NCBI RefSeq assembly: GCF_036881715.1
Contig: NZ_JBAKBF010000003.1
Coordinates: 310,001-374,000 of the forward strand
Source of the DNA: Pannonibacter anstelovis
GTDB taxonomy: Bacteria; Pseudomonadota; Alphaproteobacteria; Rhizobiales; Stappiaceae
DNA: 64,000 nucleotides
Direction of reading: 5' to 3'
Under the pieces are notes generated by a model. That model ran no database searches and was not told where the DNA came from. It saw only the letters and a list, made by a program, of their open reading frames with translations. Positions 36,897 to 45,985 of this stretch are shown one piece after another; within the stretch, counting starts at the first letter, position 1; the number at the start of each line of letters is the position of its first letter. Position numbers and translations under genes: made by a program.

Positions 36897-39635
36897 ATGC
36901 CGACCGATCAGAGCCCCTATACCCCTGCCCCGAACGATGCCGCATCCGGCGCGGGCGATACCCGCGTAACGCCGATGATGGCGCAGTTCATCGAGATCAA
37001 GGCCGCCAATCCGGACAGCCTGCTGTTCTACCGCATGGGCGATTTCTACGAGCTGTTCTTCGAGGACGCGGAAATCGCCTCGCAGGCGCTGGGCATCACG
37101 CTGACCAAGCGCGGCAAGCATCTGGGCGAGGATATCCCGATGTGCGGCGTGCCGGTGCATGCGGCGGATGACTATCTGCAGAAGCTGATAGGCCTTGGCC
37201 ACCGGGTGGCCGTCTGCGAGCAGATGGAAGATCCGGCAGAGGCGAAGAAACGCGGCTCGAAATCTGTCGTGCGGCGCGACGTGATCCGCCTTGTCACACC
37301 CGGCACCCTCACCGAAGAGCGGCTGCTGAATGCGGGCAGCAACAATTTCCTGCTGGCGCTGACAAGGCTGCGCGCCGGCGCGGACACTGCCGATGGCGTC
37401 TTTGGGCTGGCGTGGATCGACATGTCCACCGGCAGCTTCCAGGTGGCCGAGACGGATCTGCAGCGGCTTTCGGCGGATCTGGCGCAGATCGATCCGCGTG
37501 AAATCGTGCTGCCGGACAATCTCCTGCAGGAACACGAAATCCGCCATCTGGTGGAAGAACAAGGTTCGGCCATTTCGCCCGTGCCGCGCGCCTTCTTCGA
37601 CGGGGCAACGGCGGCAGACCGGCTGGCGAGTTACTTCCGGGTGAAGACGCTGGATGGCTTCGGCAATTTCTCCCGCGCCGAGCTGACCGCAGCGGCCGGC
37701 ATTCTCGCCTATGTGGAGAAGACCCAGCTGGGCGAGCGCCCGCCGCTGGACCCGCCCACCCGGGAGGCTGCACGCGGGCGGATGCTGATCGATCCGGCGA
37801 CCCGCGCCAACCTTGAACTGACACGCACTCTTTCGGGCGAGCGGCAGGGCAGCCTTCTGTCGTCCATCGACCGCACGGTTACGGGCGCTGGCGCACGCCT
37901 GCTGGCCAGCCGTCTGGCGGGACCGCTCACCGATCCGGCGGAAATTGCCACGCGGCAGGACTCCATCGGTTTCTTCCTCGACAACGAGATCCTGCGCGAC
38001 AGCCTGAGGGCCGAGCTGAAGGCCGCGCCCGATCTGGCTCGTGCCCTCTCGCGCATTGCCATGCAGCGCGGCGGCCCGCGTGATCTTCTGGCCATCGCAC
38101 AAGGGCTTGAGGCAACGGCGCGTATTCTGACGCAGATGAAGAGCGCTGAGGATCTGCCGCCCGAACTCGCCGGTGCCTGGCGGGATCTTGCCGCCGCACC
38201 CCATGATCTGGGCGCCGAGCTGAACCGTGCGCTTGATCCCGAACCGCCGCTGCTCAAGCGCGACGGCGGGTTCGTTGCGGCCGGTTACGATGCCAATCTT
38301 GATGAGCTGCGTGACCTGCGCGATGCGTCGCGCAAGGTGATTGCCCGGCTTCAGGCTGACTATTCCGAGGAGCTGGGCCTGCGCTCGCTCAAGATCAAGC
38401 ACAACAACGTGCTGGGGTGGTTCATCGAAGTGCCGGCCGGACAGGCGGACAAGCTATCGGCAGACCCGGCGCGGTTCATTCACCGCCAGACCATGGCAGG
38501 CGCCATGCGCTTCACCACCACGGAGCTGGCGGATCTGGAATCGCGCATTGCCAGCGCGGGCGAGCGGGCGCTGGCCATCGAGCTGGAGATCTTCGACCGG
38601 CTTGCCGCGCAGCTTGTGGCGGATAGCGAGCCGGTGAAGGCTGCTGCCCGGGCGCTGGCCGTGATCGATGTGGCCGCTGCCCTGTCGAAACTGGCGCAGG
38701 ACGAAAACTATTGCCGCCCCCAGGTGGACATGAGCCTTGCCTTTGCCATCGAAGGCGGCCGCCATCCGGTGGTGGAACAGGCGCTCAGGCGCGGCGGTGG
38801 TGACACCTTCGTGGCCAATGACAGTAACCTGGGGCCGCAGGGCAAGGAAGCGTCGGGCCAGATCTGGCTGATCACCGGTCCCAACATGGCCGGTAAGTCC
38901 ACGTTCCTGCGGCAGAATGCGCTGATTGCGGTTCTGGCGCAAATGGGCAGCTTTGTGCCTGCCGCCAGCGCTCATCTGGGCGTGGTGGACCGGCTGTTCT
39001 CCCGCGTCGGTGCGGCGGATGATCTGGCGCGCGGCCGCTCCACCTTCATGGTGGAGATGGTGGAAACGGCAGCCATCCTCAATCAGGCGGGCGAGCGGGC
39101 GCTGGTCATTCTGGACGAGATCGGGCGCGGCACAGCCACTTTCGACGGCCTGTCCATTGCCTGGGCGGCCATCGAGCACCTGCACGAGGTGAACCGCTCC
39201 CGCGCGCTCTTTGCCACCCACTATCACGAGCTGACCGCGCTGGCCCAGCGCCTGCCGAGGCTGACCAATGCCACCGTCTCCGTGAAGGAGTGGAACGGCG
39301 ACGTGGTCTTCCTGCACGAGATCATCCCCGGCGCGGCAGACCGGTCCTATGGCATTCAGGTGGCCAAGCTTGCAGGCCTTCCGGCGGCGGTGGTGGAGCG
39401 GGCAAAGTCCGTTCTCTCCCAGCTGGAGGAAAAGGACCGCCGCTCCCCGGCGGAAACCCTGATCGACGAGCTGCCGCTGTTTGCTGCCGTGGTCCAGACC
39501 ACCAAGACCGCCGTTGCCGTGGCCAAGGCCGATCCGGTGCTGGAGGCGCTCGGTGAGATCAATCCCGATGACCTCACCCCGCGTGAGGCGCTGGAAGCGC
39601 TTTACCGGCTGAAGGCCCTCAAGGCAAAGGGGTGA
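36897..39635 (+). CDS. mutS: DNA mismatch repair protein MutS
   Basis: 912 residues. The mismatch-contact Phe-x-Glu is in LLFYRMGDFYELFFEDAEIA; the ATPase has Walker A TGPNMAGKSTFLRQNALIAV near residue 660 and Walker B LVILDEIGRGTATFDGLS near 736, plus FATHYHELTALAQRLP. Full length and intact. It recognises mismatches and starts repair with MutL. Divergent from maeB over a 144-base gap. Confidence 0.99.
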   Translation: MPTDQSPYTPAPNDAASGAGDTRVTPMMAQFIEIKAANPDSLLFYRMGDFYELFFEDAEIASQALGITLTKRGKHLGEDIPMCGVPVHAADDYLQKLIGLGHRVAVCEQMEDPAEAKKRGSKSVVRRDVIRLVTPGTLTEERLLNAGSNNFLLALTRLRAGADTADGVFGLAWIDMSTGSFQVAETDLQRLSADLAQIDPREIVLPDNLLQEHEIRHLVEEQGSAISPVPRAFFDGATAADRLASYFRVKTLDGFGNFSRAELTAAAGILAYVEKTQLGERPPLDPPTREAARGRMLIDPATRANLELTRTLSGERQGSLLSSIDRTVTGAGARLLASRLAGPLTDPAEIATRQDSIGFFLDNEILRDSLRAELKAAPDLARALSRIAMQRGGPRDLLAIAQGLEATARILTQMKSAEDLPPELAGAWRDLAAAPHDLGAELNRALDPEPPLLKRDGGFVAAGYDANLDELRDLRDASRKVIARLQADYSEELGLRSLKIKHNNVLGWFIEVPAGQADKLSADPARFIHRQTMAGAMRFTTTELADLESRIASAGERALAIELEIFDRLAAQLVADSEPVKAAARALAVIDVAAALSKLAQDENYCRPQVDMSLAFAIEGGRHPVVEQALRRGGGDTFVANDSNLGPQGKEASGQIWLITGPNMAGKSTFLRQNALIAVLAQMGSFVPAASAHLGVVDRLFSRVGAADDLARGRSTFMVEMVETAAILNQAGERALVILDEIGRGTATFDGLSIAWAAIEHLHEVNRSRALFATHYHELTALAQRLPRLTNATVSVKEWNGDVVFLHEIIPGAADRSYGIQVAKLAGLPAAVVERAKSVLSQLEEKDRRSPAETLIDELPLFAAVVQTTKTAVAVAKADPVLEALGEINPDDLTPREALEALYRLKALKAKG

Positions 39636-39647
39636 GGCCCAAAAAGG

Positions 39648-40580
39648 TCAGGCCTGCTCAACCTTGCGGGCCTGCCATAATCCACTATCGATGGCCTCAT
39701 GCACCAGTTCGATGACGAGCCGCTGCACCGCTTCCAGTGCATAGGAAGACGGGCGGTCTGCCATCTGGCACAGATGCAGCGTGCGTGACAGTTCGGGCAT
39801 GATGATGGGCCGGACTGCCAGGGCACCGGTCTCGATGTGCTCCTGCAGGAACAGCCGCGTGCCGATGGCACAGCCAAGCCCCGCAATCAGCGCGCCACCG
39901 ATCACATGTACCGAGTTGAGCTGGAAGCGCGCACTGCTTTCAAGCTTCTTCAGCAGCGTTGCGTCATCGACCAGCGCCCGCGCCGAAATGCCCTGACGCA
40001 GGATGATCATCGGCAGGCCGAGCGTGTCATGGAAAGCAATCGGTCGGCCTGTTTCCCCGATGATGGACTCCTGCCCGATCAGCACCATGCTTTCCTCCAG
40101 CACGGGGACCGATTTCAGCCTCGGGTCTGCGGGGGGATTGTAGACCAGAGCCATGTCCACATCGGCTGCAAGCAGATGCGCGAGCGTCGTGCCGGACAGG
40201 CTTTCGGAAAGCGAAAGGTTGAGCTTCGGATAGCCGCTGAGAATCCGCCGCAGAAGTGGCACGCCAATAGCCTTGACCGCCGAATAGGCCATGCCGATGG
40301 TCACGTCACCGGCGACCTCGCCGCCTGAAGCCTTGATGTCCCTTTCGGCGGCCTGCATGGCGCGCAGGATGGCCTTTGCGTGCGTGTAAAGCCGCTCGCC
40401 AGCAGCCGTCGGCTCAAGCCCGCGTGGCCTGCGATGGAAGAGCTTCTGGCCGAGTTCGCTCTCGAGATTGGCGAGGTGATGGCTCAGCGCCGAGACGGCG
40501 ATGCGCAGCTCGCCAGCAGCAGTCGTGAGGCTGCGTCTTTCAAAGATCGCCTCGAAGTAGCGGAGCTGGCGCGTGTCCAT
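39648..40580 (-). CDS. LysR-family transcriptional regulator
   Basis: 310 residues. N-terminal winged helix-turn-helix MDTRQLRYFEAIFERRSLTT, AAGELRIAVSALSHHLANLE, LGQKLFHRRPRGLEPTAAGE; the rest is the periplasmic-binding-protein-like effector domain. It is divergent from the CoA-transferase/lyase/TRAP cluster, the usual arrangement for a regulator responding to the cluster's substrate. A T-N11-A palindrome sits in the shared gap. Confidence 0.93.
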   Translation of the reverse strand: MDTRQLRYFEAIFERRSLTTAAGELRIAVSALSHHLANLESELGQKLFHRRPRGLEPTAAGERLYTHAKAILRAMQAAERDIKASGGEVAGDVTIGMAYSAVKAIGVPLLRRILSGYPKLNLSLSESLSGTTLAHLLAADVDMALVYNPPADPRLKSVPVLEESMVLIGQESIIGETGRPIAFHDTLGLPMIILRQGISARALVDDATLLKKLESSARFQLNSVHVIGGALIAGLGCAIGTRLFLQEHIETGALAVRPIIMPELSRTLHLCQMADRPSSYALEAVQRLVIELVHEAIDSGLWQARKVEQA

Positions 40581-40605
40581 GATTTCTCATTTTTAGAATG
40601 AAGCC

Positions 40606-40621
40606 TTATAAAGTTTATAAT
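40606..40621. promoter_or_regulatory. LysR-type operator overlapping a TATAAT promoter element
   Basis: TTATAAAGTTTATAA (40606-40620) is a perfect inverted repeat with a central G and contains T-N11-A. A perfect TATAAT (40616-40621) for the CoA-transferase direction overlaps it, with only a weak -35 (TTAGAA), as expected for an activator-dependent promoter. It lies between the divergent LysR gene and its likely target cluster. Confidence 0.6.
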
Positions 40622-40687
40622 TTTTCTACTCCGAGTCGAGCGCTAACTTGCTTGCGTGCTGCCGCCAGGCACTGGGAGGAATAGCAG

Positions 40688-41875
40688 GTGACGGAACCGT
40701 TCAAGCCGCTCGAAGGCATCCGCATCGTCGAGATGAGCCACATGATCATGGGGCCGTCCTGCGGCATGTTCCTGGGCTTTCTCGGCGCCGAAGTGATCAA
40801 GGTCGAGCCGCCGGAGGGCGACAAGACCCGCTACCTGTCCGGTATGGGCCGGCCGATGTTCCCGCTTTTCAATCGCGGCAAGAAATCTGTCCAGCTTGAT
40901 CTGTCCAGCGAAAGCGGCCAGGCCGCGCTCCGCAAGCTTCTGGCCACCGCCGACGTCTTCATTGAAAATTTCCGCGATCAGTCGCTGGCAAAGATGGGCG
41001 CTGACGGCGAGACGCTGCGCCGCGAATTTCCCGGGCTGATCGTTGCCTCGCACAAGGGCTTCCTGCGCGGCCCCTATCAGGACCGCACCGCGCTGGACGA
41101 GGTTGTCCAGATGATGACGGGCCTTGCCTATATGACAGGGCCGTCTGGCCGCCCGCTGCGGGTCGGATCGTCGGCGAATGACATCATGGGCGGGCTGTTT
41201 GGTGCCTTCTCGGTTCTCGCTGCACTGCTGGAGCGCAAGGAAACCGGCAAGGGCCGCAACCTGCGCATTGGCCTGTTCGAAAACTGCCTGCTGCTCGTTG
41301 CACAGCACATGGTGCAGTTCGAACTCGAAGGCACATCCCCGCCGCCGATGCCGGAACGGGATTTCTCCTGGCCGGTTTACGACATCTTCGACACGTCGGA
41401 CGGAAAACAGGTTTTCGTCGGTGCCGTGACCGAAGGCCAGTGGACCACGCTTTGTACCTTTCTGGGTCTGCAGGAGCTTCTGGACGACCCCCGCCTCCAG
41501 ACCCGCATGGACCAGATCACCGCCCGCAGCTGGACCATACCTATCGTTGCCAGCGCTATTGCCACCCATGATGCTAAAAGCCTCGGCAGGCAATTCGAAG
41601 CCCTCGGCATTCCCTATTCGCCGATCGCAAAGCCCGCAGACATGTATGACGATCCCCATGTGATGCGCCCCGGCGGGCTTGCAACGTCCCACATGCCGGA
41701 CGGCTCCACCTTCCGCGCTCCTTCCCTGCCGTTCGAAGTGGATGGCGAGATGCTGACGGGCGGCGGTGACCTGCAACAGGTCGGACAGGACACGGAGACG
41801 GTACTGGCCGGGCTTGGCTTTGATGCGGCGGAGATTGCCGCCGCACGGGGCAAGGCAAAGGAGCGGGCGGCATGA
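40688..41875 (+). CDS. Class III (CaiB/BaiF) CoA-transferase
   Basis: 395 residues from a GTG start preceded by GGAGGAAT. EGIRIVEMSHMIMGPSCGMF, FLGAEVIKVEPPEGDKTRYL, FNRGKKSVQLDLSSESGQAA and the catalytic-Asp region VGSSANDIMGGLFGAFSVLA are family signatures. These enzymes move CoA between carboxylic acids. It overlaps the downstream lyase by ATGA, so the two act in one pathway: it probably activates the acid brought in by the TRAP transporter. Confidence 0.9.
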   Translation: MTEPFKPLEGIRIVEMSHMIMGPSCGMFLGFLGAEVIKVEPPEGDKTRYLSGMGRPMFPLFNRGKKSVQLDLSSESGQAALRKLLATADVFIENFRDQSLAKMGADGETLRREFPGLIVASHKGFLRGPYQDRTALDEVVQMMTGLAYMTGPSGRPLRVGSSANDIMGGLFGAFSVLAALLERKETGKGRNLRIGLFENCLLLVAQHMVQFELEGTSPPPMPERDFSWPVYDIFDTSDGKQVFVGAVTEGQWTTLCTFLGLQELLDDPRLQTRMDQITARSWTIPIVASAIATHDAKSLGRQFEALGIPYSPIAKPADMYDDPHVMRPGGLATSHMPDGSTFRAPSLPFEVDGEMLTGGGDLQQVGQDTETVLAGLGFDAAEIAAARGKAKERAA

Positions 41876-42834
41876 CCCGGCTTCACGATGTCTATCCTGC
41901 GGACAGGGTGGTGCTGCGCGAAGTCGGGCTGCGTGATGGCCTACAGCTCGTGAAGTCCTTTCCCTCGACGGCAGCCAAGATCGAGTGGATCAACTCTGAG
42001 TACGCCGCCGGCGTGCGCAATTTCGAGATTGGCTCCTTCCTGCCGGCCTCGCGCTTTCCGCAGTTTGCCGATGTGCGCGAGGTGCTGGCTGCAGTGAAGG
42101 CTCTGCCCGGCGCCCATGCTGTCGGTCTTGTCCTCAATGACCGTGGCGCGGATGATGCGCTGGCGGCTGGTGTGGACGAAATCATGTGCGTTGTCTCGGC
42201 GACAGAGGCGCATTCACAGGCCAACACCCGCCGCTCCCGCGCCGAGGCAATTGCGCATGTGAAGCGGCTTTGCGCCCTGCGCGATGCCAGCGATCACCGC
42301 CCGCTGGTGAATGCCGGTATCGCCATGGCCTTCGGCTGTTCGATCTCGGGTGCAGTTGATCCGGACGAGGTGCTGTCCCTTGCGGAGGCGCTGTTTGAGG
42401 CAGGTGCCGATATCGTCGGACTGGCCGATACGGTCGGCTTTGCCGGGCCGGACCAGGTTGCCGCGCTCATCAAGCGCACGCGTGCCATCGCAGGGGACCG
42501 GGCCGCCGCCATTCATCTGCACGACACCCGGGGCATGGCGATGGCCAATGCATCGGCTGCCCTCGATGCGGGCTGCCGTATTCTCGACGGATCGCTTGGA
42601 GGGCTGGGAGGCTGCCCCTTTGCGCCCGGCGCAACCGGCAACGCCGTTTTTGAAGATCTCGTTTTCCTGTGTGAAACCAAGGGCTTTGCCACCGGCATCG
42701 ACCTCGGTAAACTGATCGGGATTCGAGAGATTCTGAAACGCGAAATGCCTTCAGAAACGCTGTACGGCCAGCTGGCCCGTGCAGGGCTGCCTCATGCCAC
42801 CGGAGCAGGGGCCGCCGGAGCAGGGACAATATGA
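41872..42834 (+). CDS. HMG-CoA lyase-type (HMGL-like) enzyme
   Basis: 320 residues with the hydroxymethylglutaryl-CoA lyase signatures: LREVGLRDGLQ (catalytic Arg and metal Asp), HLHDTRGMAMANASAALDAG (metal His pair) and GLGGCPFAPGATGN (active-site Cys). The family cleaves HMG-CoA to acetoacetate and acetyl-CoA; some members act on related 3-hydroxy-3-methyl acyl-CoAs. Its coupling to a CoA-transferase and a carboxylate TRAP system suggests catabolism of an external acid rather than leucine degradation, since no leucine-pathway genes are nearby. Exact substrate unproven. Confidence 0.88.
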   Translation: MTRLHDVYPADRVVLREVGLRDGLQLVKSFPSTAAKIEWINSEYAAGVRNFEIGSFLPASRFPQFADVREVLAAVKALPGAHAVGLVLNDRGADDALAAGVDEIMCVVSATEAHSQANTRRSRAEAIAHVKRLCALRDASDHRPLVNAGIAMAFGCSISGAVDPDEVLSLAEALFEAGADIVGLADTVGFAGPDQVAALIKRTRAIAGDRAAAIHLHDTRGMAMANASAALDAGCRILDGSLGGLGGCPFAPGATGNAVFEDLVFLCETKGFATGIDLGKLIGIREILKREMPSETLYGQLARAGLPHATGAGAAGAGTI

Positions 42835-42870
42835 GCCTGAGATAAAAAAGGTCAAAACCGGGAGGAAACC

Positions 42871-43860
42871 ATGATGACGAAGACATTCCTTGCCACGCTG
42901 CTCGCAGCAACAGCCATGACAGGCGCAGCCAGTGCGGCGGAACTCATGCGCTGCAGCCATCAGCTGCCGCCCGGCCATCACATCGCCGAGGTCGTCGACA
43001 GATGGGCGGCAGAAGTCGAAACCCTGTCCAACGGCGAGATCGACGTGCAGGTTTTCGGCGCAGACAGCCTCGTGAAGGCCAATGACAACATTCTTGCCGT
43101 TGCGCGGGGCGAGATTGAATGCGCCTTCTCGCTGAACTTCCAGTGGGGCAAGACGCTGCCACTGATGAACGTCACGATTGGCCCCTACACCATGTCCTCC
43201 ATCGAGGCCTGGAAGAAGTGGCCGGACTCGGAAGCTGCGGCCTATCTCGAAGGCAAGCTGCTCGACAAGGGCGTGAAGAACATCGCATGGATGTTCCAGA
43301 CCAACGTCAGCGTCTTCACGTCCAAGGGCAAGGCCCTGACCAAGCCGGATGACTTCAAGGGCATCAAGATGCGTGGCCTTGGGCCTGCATTCGACCGTGG
43401 CCTGACGGCCATGGGTGCCTCGACCGTGTCGCTTCCGGGCAGTGAGGTTTATCAGGCGCTGGCAACCGGCGTGATTGATGCTGCCGTGACCGATGTGGCA
43501 GCCGCCTATTCGCGCCGCTACTACGAGGTGCAGGACCACATGACCGTGGTGCCCGTCCTTGCGGCCTATCTCCACGGCTATGTGACACCGTCCTGGTATG
43601 ATGGACTGTCTGACACCCAGAAGGCAGCGCTTGACGAAGCGGGCAAGAAGGCTGCGGGCTGGGCCATCGAAGCCTCGGAGAAAGCCTCCGCAGATGCCCC
43701 GAAGCAGCTGGAGGAAAAGGGCGTGACCGTTCACATCGCCACCAGCGAAGAGAACGAGGCTTTCCGTGCAGCGATGCAGCCGGCCTTTGAAGAGGGCTTT
43801 GCGTCCGAGACCGGCGAGGAAGGCCGCGAGCTTCTGGCGCTGATTGCGAAGATCAAGTAG
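42871..43860 (+). CDS. TRAP transporter substrate-binding protein (DctP family)
   Basis: 329 residues with a Sec signal (KTFLATLLAATAMTGAASA, cut before AE). The DctP fold shows HHIAEVVDRWAAEVETLSNG, and FKGIKMRGLGPAFDRGLTAM contains the Arg that normally binds a substrate carboxylate. It catches an organic acid in the periplasm. The ribosome site GGGAGGAAACC is strong. First of three transporter genes directly after the lyase. Confidence 0.93.
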   Translation: MMTKTFLATLLAATAMTGAASAAELMRCSHQLPPGHHIAEVVDRWAAEVETLSNGEIDVQVFGADSLVKANDNILAVARGEIECAFSLNFQWGKTLPLMNVTIGPYTMSSIEAWKKWPDSEAAAYLEGKLLDKGVKNIAWMFQTNVSVFTSKGKALTKPDDFKGIKMRGLGPAFDRGLTAMGASTVSLPGSEVYQALATGVIDAAVTDVAAAYSRRYYEVQDHMTVVPVLAAYLHGYVTPSWYDGLSDTQKAALDEAGKKAAGWAIEASEKASADAPKQLEEKGVTVHIATSEENEAFRAAMQPAFEEGFASETGEEGRELLALIAKIK

Positions 43861-43865
43861 CGCCC

Positions 43866-44396
43866 ATGAAAGGTCCTGCTGAAAAGGAGGAGGAGGCACG
43901 CGCCTCTTCCTCGCCCATCGACCGTTTCGCCGCCGTGGTTGCCGGCGCCGGAGGTGTCGTGAGTTCTGTCCTGATCCTGCTGGTGCTGGTCATCACCGGC
44001 ACCGGCGTCTGGATGAGATACGTGGTTGGCCAGCCCATCGCCGGTGTCGAAGAGGCAACCGGCTTTTTCGTCGTGGCCATCGTCATGTTCGGTGCTGCCG
44101 AGGCATCGCGGCGGGGCGACCATATCCGTATCGACATCATTCTCGACAAGGCACCACCATGGCTGCGCCGCTGGCTCGATGTCTGGGCAGAACTTTCGGT
44201 GCTGGTCTTTGCGGCCGCCCTGCTGGTGACCGGCTGGCACACAGTGACCTTCTCCCGCCGTTTCGGCGCCTATTCGCCGGGTTATCTCGAGTTGCCCATG
44301 TGGATTCCGCAATCAGCCCTAATCGCTGGCGGCGTCCTGATCATACTGGTGTGCCTCGCGCGCCTCTTGCTTTTCTTGCGTGGAGGCCGCGCATGA
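43866..44396 (+). CDS. TRAP transporter small membrane subunit (DctQ family)
   Basis: 176 residues with four membrane helices (VVSSVLILLVLVITGTGVWM, IAGVEEATGFFVVAIVMFGA, LSVLVFAAALLVTGWHTVTF, SALIAGGVLIILVCLARLL). GADEASRRGDHIRID-like segment (AEASRRGDHIRIDIILD) is typical of DctQ. It pairs with DctM. Starts 5 bases after dctP and overlaps dctM by ATGA. Confidence 0.93.
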   Translation: MKGPAEKEEEARASSSPIDRFAAVVAGAGGVVSSVLILLVLVITGTGVWMRYVVGQPIAGVEEATGFFVVAIVMFGAAEASRRGDHIRIDIILDKAPPWLRRWLDVWAELSVLVFAAALLVTGWHTVTFSRRFGAYSPGYLELPMWIPQSALIAGGVLIILVCLARLLLFLRGGRA

Positions 44397-45676
44397 CCCT
44401 TGTCATCCTGGGATCGCTGATCGTCCTGCTTCTGACCGGCATGCCGATCTTTGCCGCTCTTGGCCTCACGTCCCTTGCCATTCTGTGGGCGTTCGAGGTC
44501 AAGGTCTGGGCGATGGCCGATACGGTTTTCGCCTCTCTCAACAATCCGCTGCTTGCCACCATCCCGATGTTCGCCTTCATGGCGCATGTGATGATCAAGG
44601 CGAAGGTCGTCGATGATCTCTACGAGATGTCGAACAAGCTCGTCGGTCACGTCAAGGGCGGGCTGGGCTTTGCCACGATCCTCTGCTGCACGATCTTTGC
44701 CACGATCTCCGGCTCGTCCATGGCAACCGCCCTCACCATCGGCACCACCGCCATTCCGCAGATGCAGCGGTTCGGATACCGTCCGCGCGATACATACGGC
44801 ATCATCGCAGCAGGTGGCACCCTTGGCATCCTCATCCCGCCGTCAGGACCGATGATCCTCTATGCCGTCGTCACAAATGCCTCGATCGGCGGCCTGTTCC
44901 TTGCCGGTATCCTGCCCGGTCTGCTGATCGCGCTTTTCTTTGCCGTCTTCTCCTGGGTGCAAGCGAACGCCCATGGCGAAACACAGGCGCAGGACTGGCC
45001 GGGCGCGCGCGCGGTGCTGACAGCCTTCTGGAAGTCGATCTGGGCCGTCATGATGCCCCCGGTCATTCTTGGCGGCATCTATTTCGGCATCTTCACGGCC
45101 GCAGAAGCGGCAGCCGTGGGCGCTGCCTATGCGTTGCTGGTCGCTGTTCTCGTTTACCGGAATGTCTCGCTGCGCGACCTTGGCGAGTGTCTGTGGGAGA
45201 CCATGCGCACCTGCGCCATGCTGTTCATGATCATCGCGGCTGCAGGCATGTTCGGCCATGCCATCACCATCATCCGGCTTCCGGCCGAGGTGATGGAGAC
45301 TGTGGCTGCGCTCGAACTGTCTCAGACCGGCTTCATTCTGGCCGTCATGATCGCGATCTTCATTCTGGGCATGTTCCTCGAGACGATTGCCATCATCCTG
45401 ATCACGACGCCGATCATCCTGCCTGCGATGATGGCCCTCGGCATTGATCCGATCTGGTACGGCATCATGCTGATGATCAACCTTGAGCTCGCCCTGATCA
45501 CGCCACCCGTCGGCATGAACCTCTTCGTTCTGAAGGGGATCACCGGTGCGCCGCTGATCGAGATCATGCGCGGCGCAGCGCCTTACGTTGGCATCCTGAT
45601 TTTCGGCCTCTTCGTCGTCTGGCTGTTTCCGCAGCTGGCCCTCTGGCTGCCGCAACAGGCCGGATTTGGCCGCTAG
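44393..45676 (+). CDS. TRAP transporter large permease subunit (DctM family)
   Basis: 427 residues from ATG 44393, which overlaps the dctQ stop; the longer open frame back to 44159 is a shadow. Polytopic, with LLTGMPIFAALGLTSLAILW, PMFAFMAHVMIKAKVVDDLY, ATISGSSMATALTIGTTAIP and GGTLGILIPPSGPMILYAVV. It is the sodium-driven import channel for the DctP-bound acid. A strong terminator follows 40 bases after the stop, ending the CoA-transferase-lyase-TRAP operon. Confidence 0.95.
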   Translation: MTLVILGSLIVLLLTGMPIFAALGLTSLAILWAFEVKVWAMADTVFASLNNPLLATIPMFAFMAHVMIKAKVVDDLYEMSNKLVGHVKGGLGFATILCCTIFATISGSSMATALTIGTTAIPQMQRFGYRPRDTYGIIAAGGTLGILIPPSGPMILYAVVTNASIGGLFLAGILPGLLIALFFAVFSWVQANAHGETQAQDWPGARAVLTAFWKSIWAVMMPPVILGGIYFGIFTAAEAAAVGAAYALLVAVLVYRNVSLRDLGECLWETMRTCAMLFMIIAAAGMFGHAITIIRLPAEVMETVAALELSQTGFILAVMIAIFILGMFLETIAIILITTPIILPAMMALGIDPIWYGIMLMINLELALITPPVGMNLFVLKGITGAPLIEIMRGAAPYVGILIFGLFVVWLFPQLALWLPQQAGFGR

Positions 45677-45716
45677 AACGGAAACTTCCTGATCACGGGA
45701 AAAATCGCGAAACTGC

Positions 45717-45757
45717 GCCCCCGGGGTGCCCCAGACCGGGCACCATCCGGGGGCTTT
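45717..45757 (+). terminator. Terminator after the TRAP operon
   Basis: Two stacked perfect stems: GCCCCCGG/CCGGGGGC (45717-45724 with 45747-45754) enclosing GGTGCCC/GGGCACC (45725-45731 with 45738-45744), then TTTGCTTTC. Confidence 0.88.
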
Positions 45758-45766
45758 GCTTTCACC

Positions 45767-45868
45767 ACTAATACCAATGCTTTCGATGCTGACGCATCAC
45801 GCCTTGAAAATGCTCAGGCGCCGCACGGGCTTAATCAGCTCTCGATGAGTCGAGCTCATCGAGAGCTG
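45767..45868 (-). repeat. Dispersed hairpin-plus-tail intergenic repeat, copy C
   Basis: On the minus strand it reads: perfect 14-bp hairpin (arms 45855-45868 and 45836-45849, CAGCTCTCGATGAG/CTCATCGAGAGCTG), then AAGCCCGTGCGGCG, CCTGAGCATTTTC, AAGGCGTGATGCG, TCAGCATC and the end TTGGTATTAGT. The outer stem differs from copies A and B but pairs perfectly. It lies after the TRAP terminator and before the MFS gene. Confidence 0.88.
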
Positions 45869-45985
45869 TCATAAGGACTGGCACCGGGCTGCCAAATCAC
45901 CTTATGATGACGGTCTCTCCATTCAAGGCACAGACCGTTTTGCTGCGTCTTGCCCCTTGCCGGTATGCCCGGCCCGGATCGCCCC

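Noticed and set aside
44159..44392. Extended start of the TRAP permease gene
   Set aside because: This part lies inside dctQ in another frame; the ATGA overlap at 44393 gives the normal DctM N-terminus.
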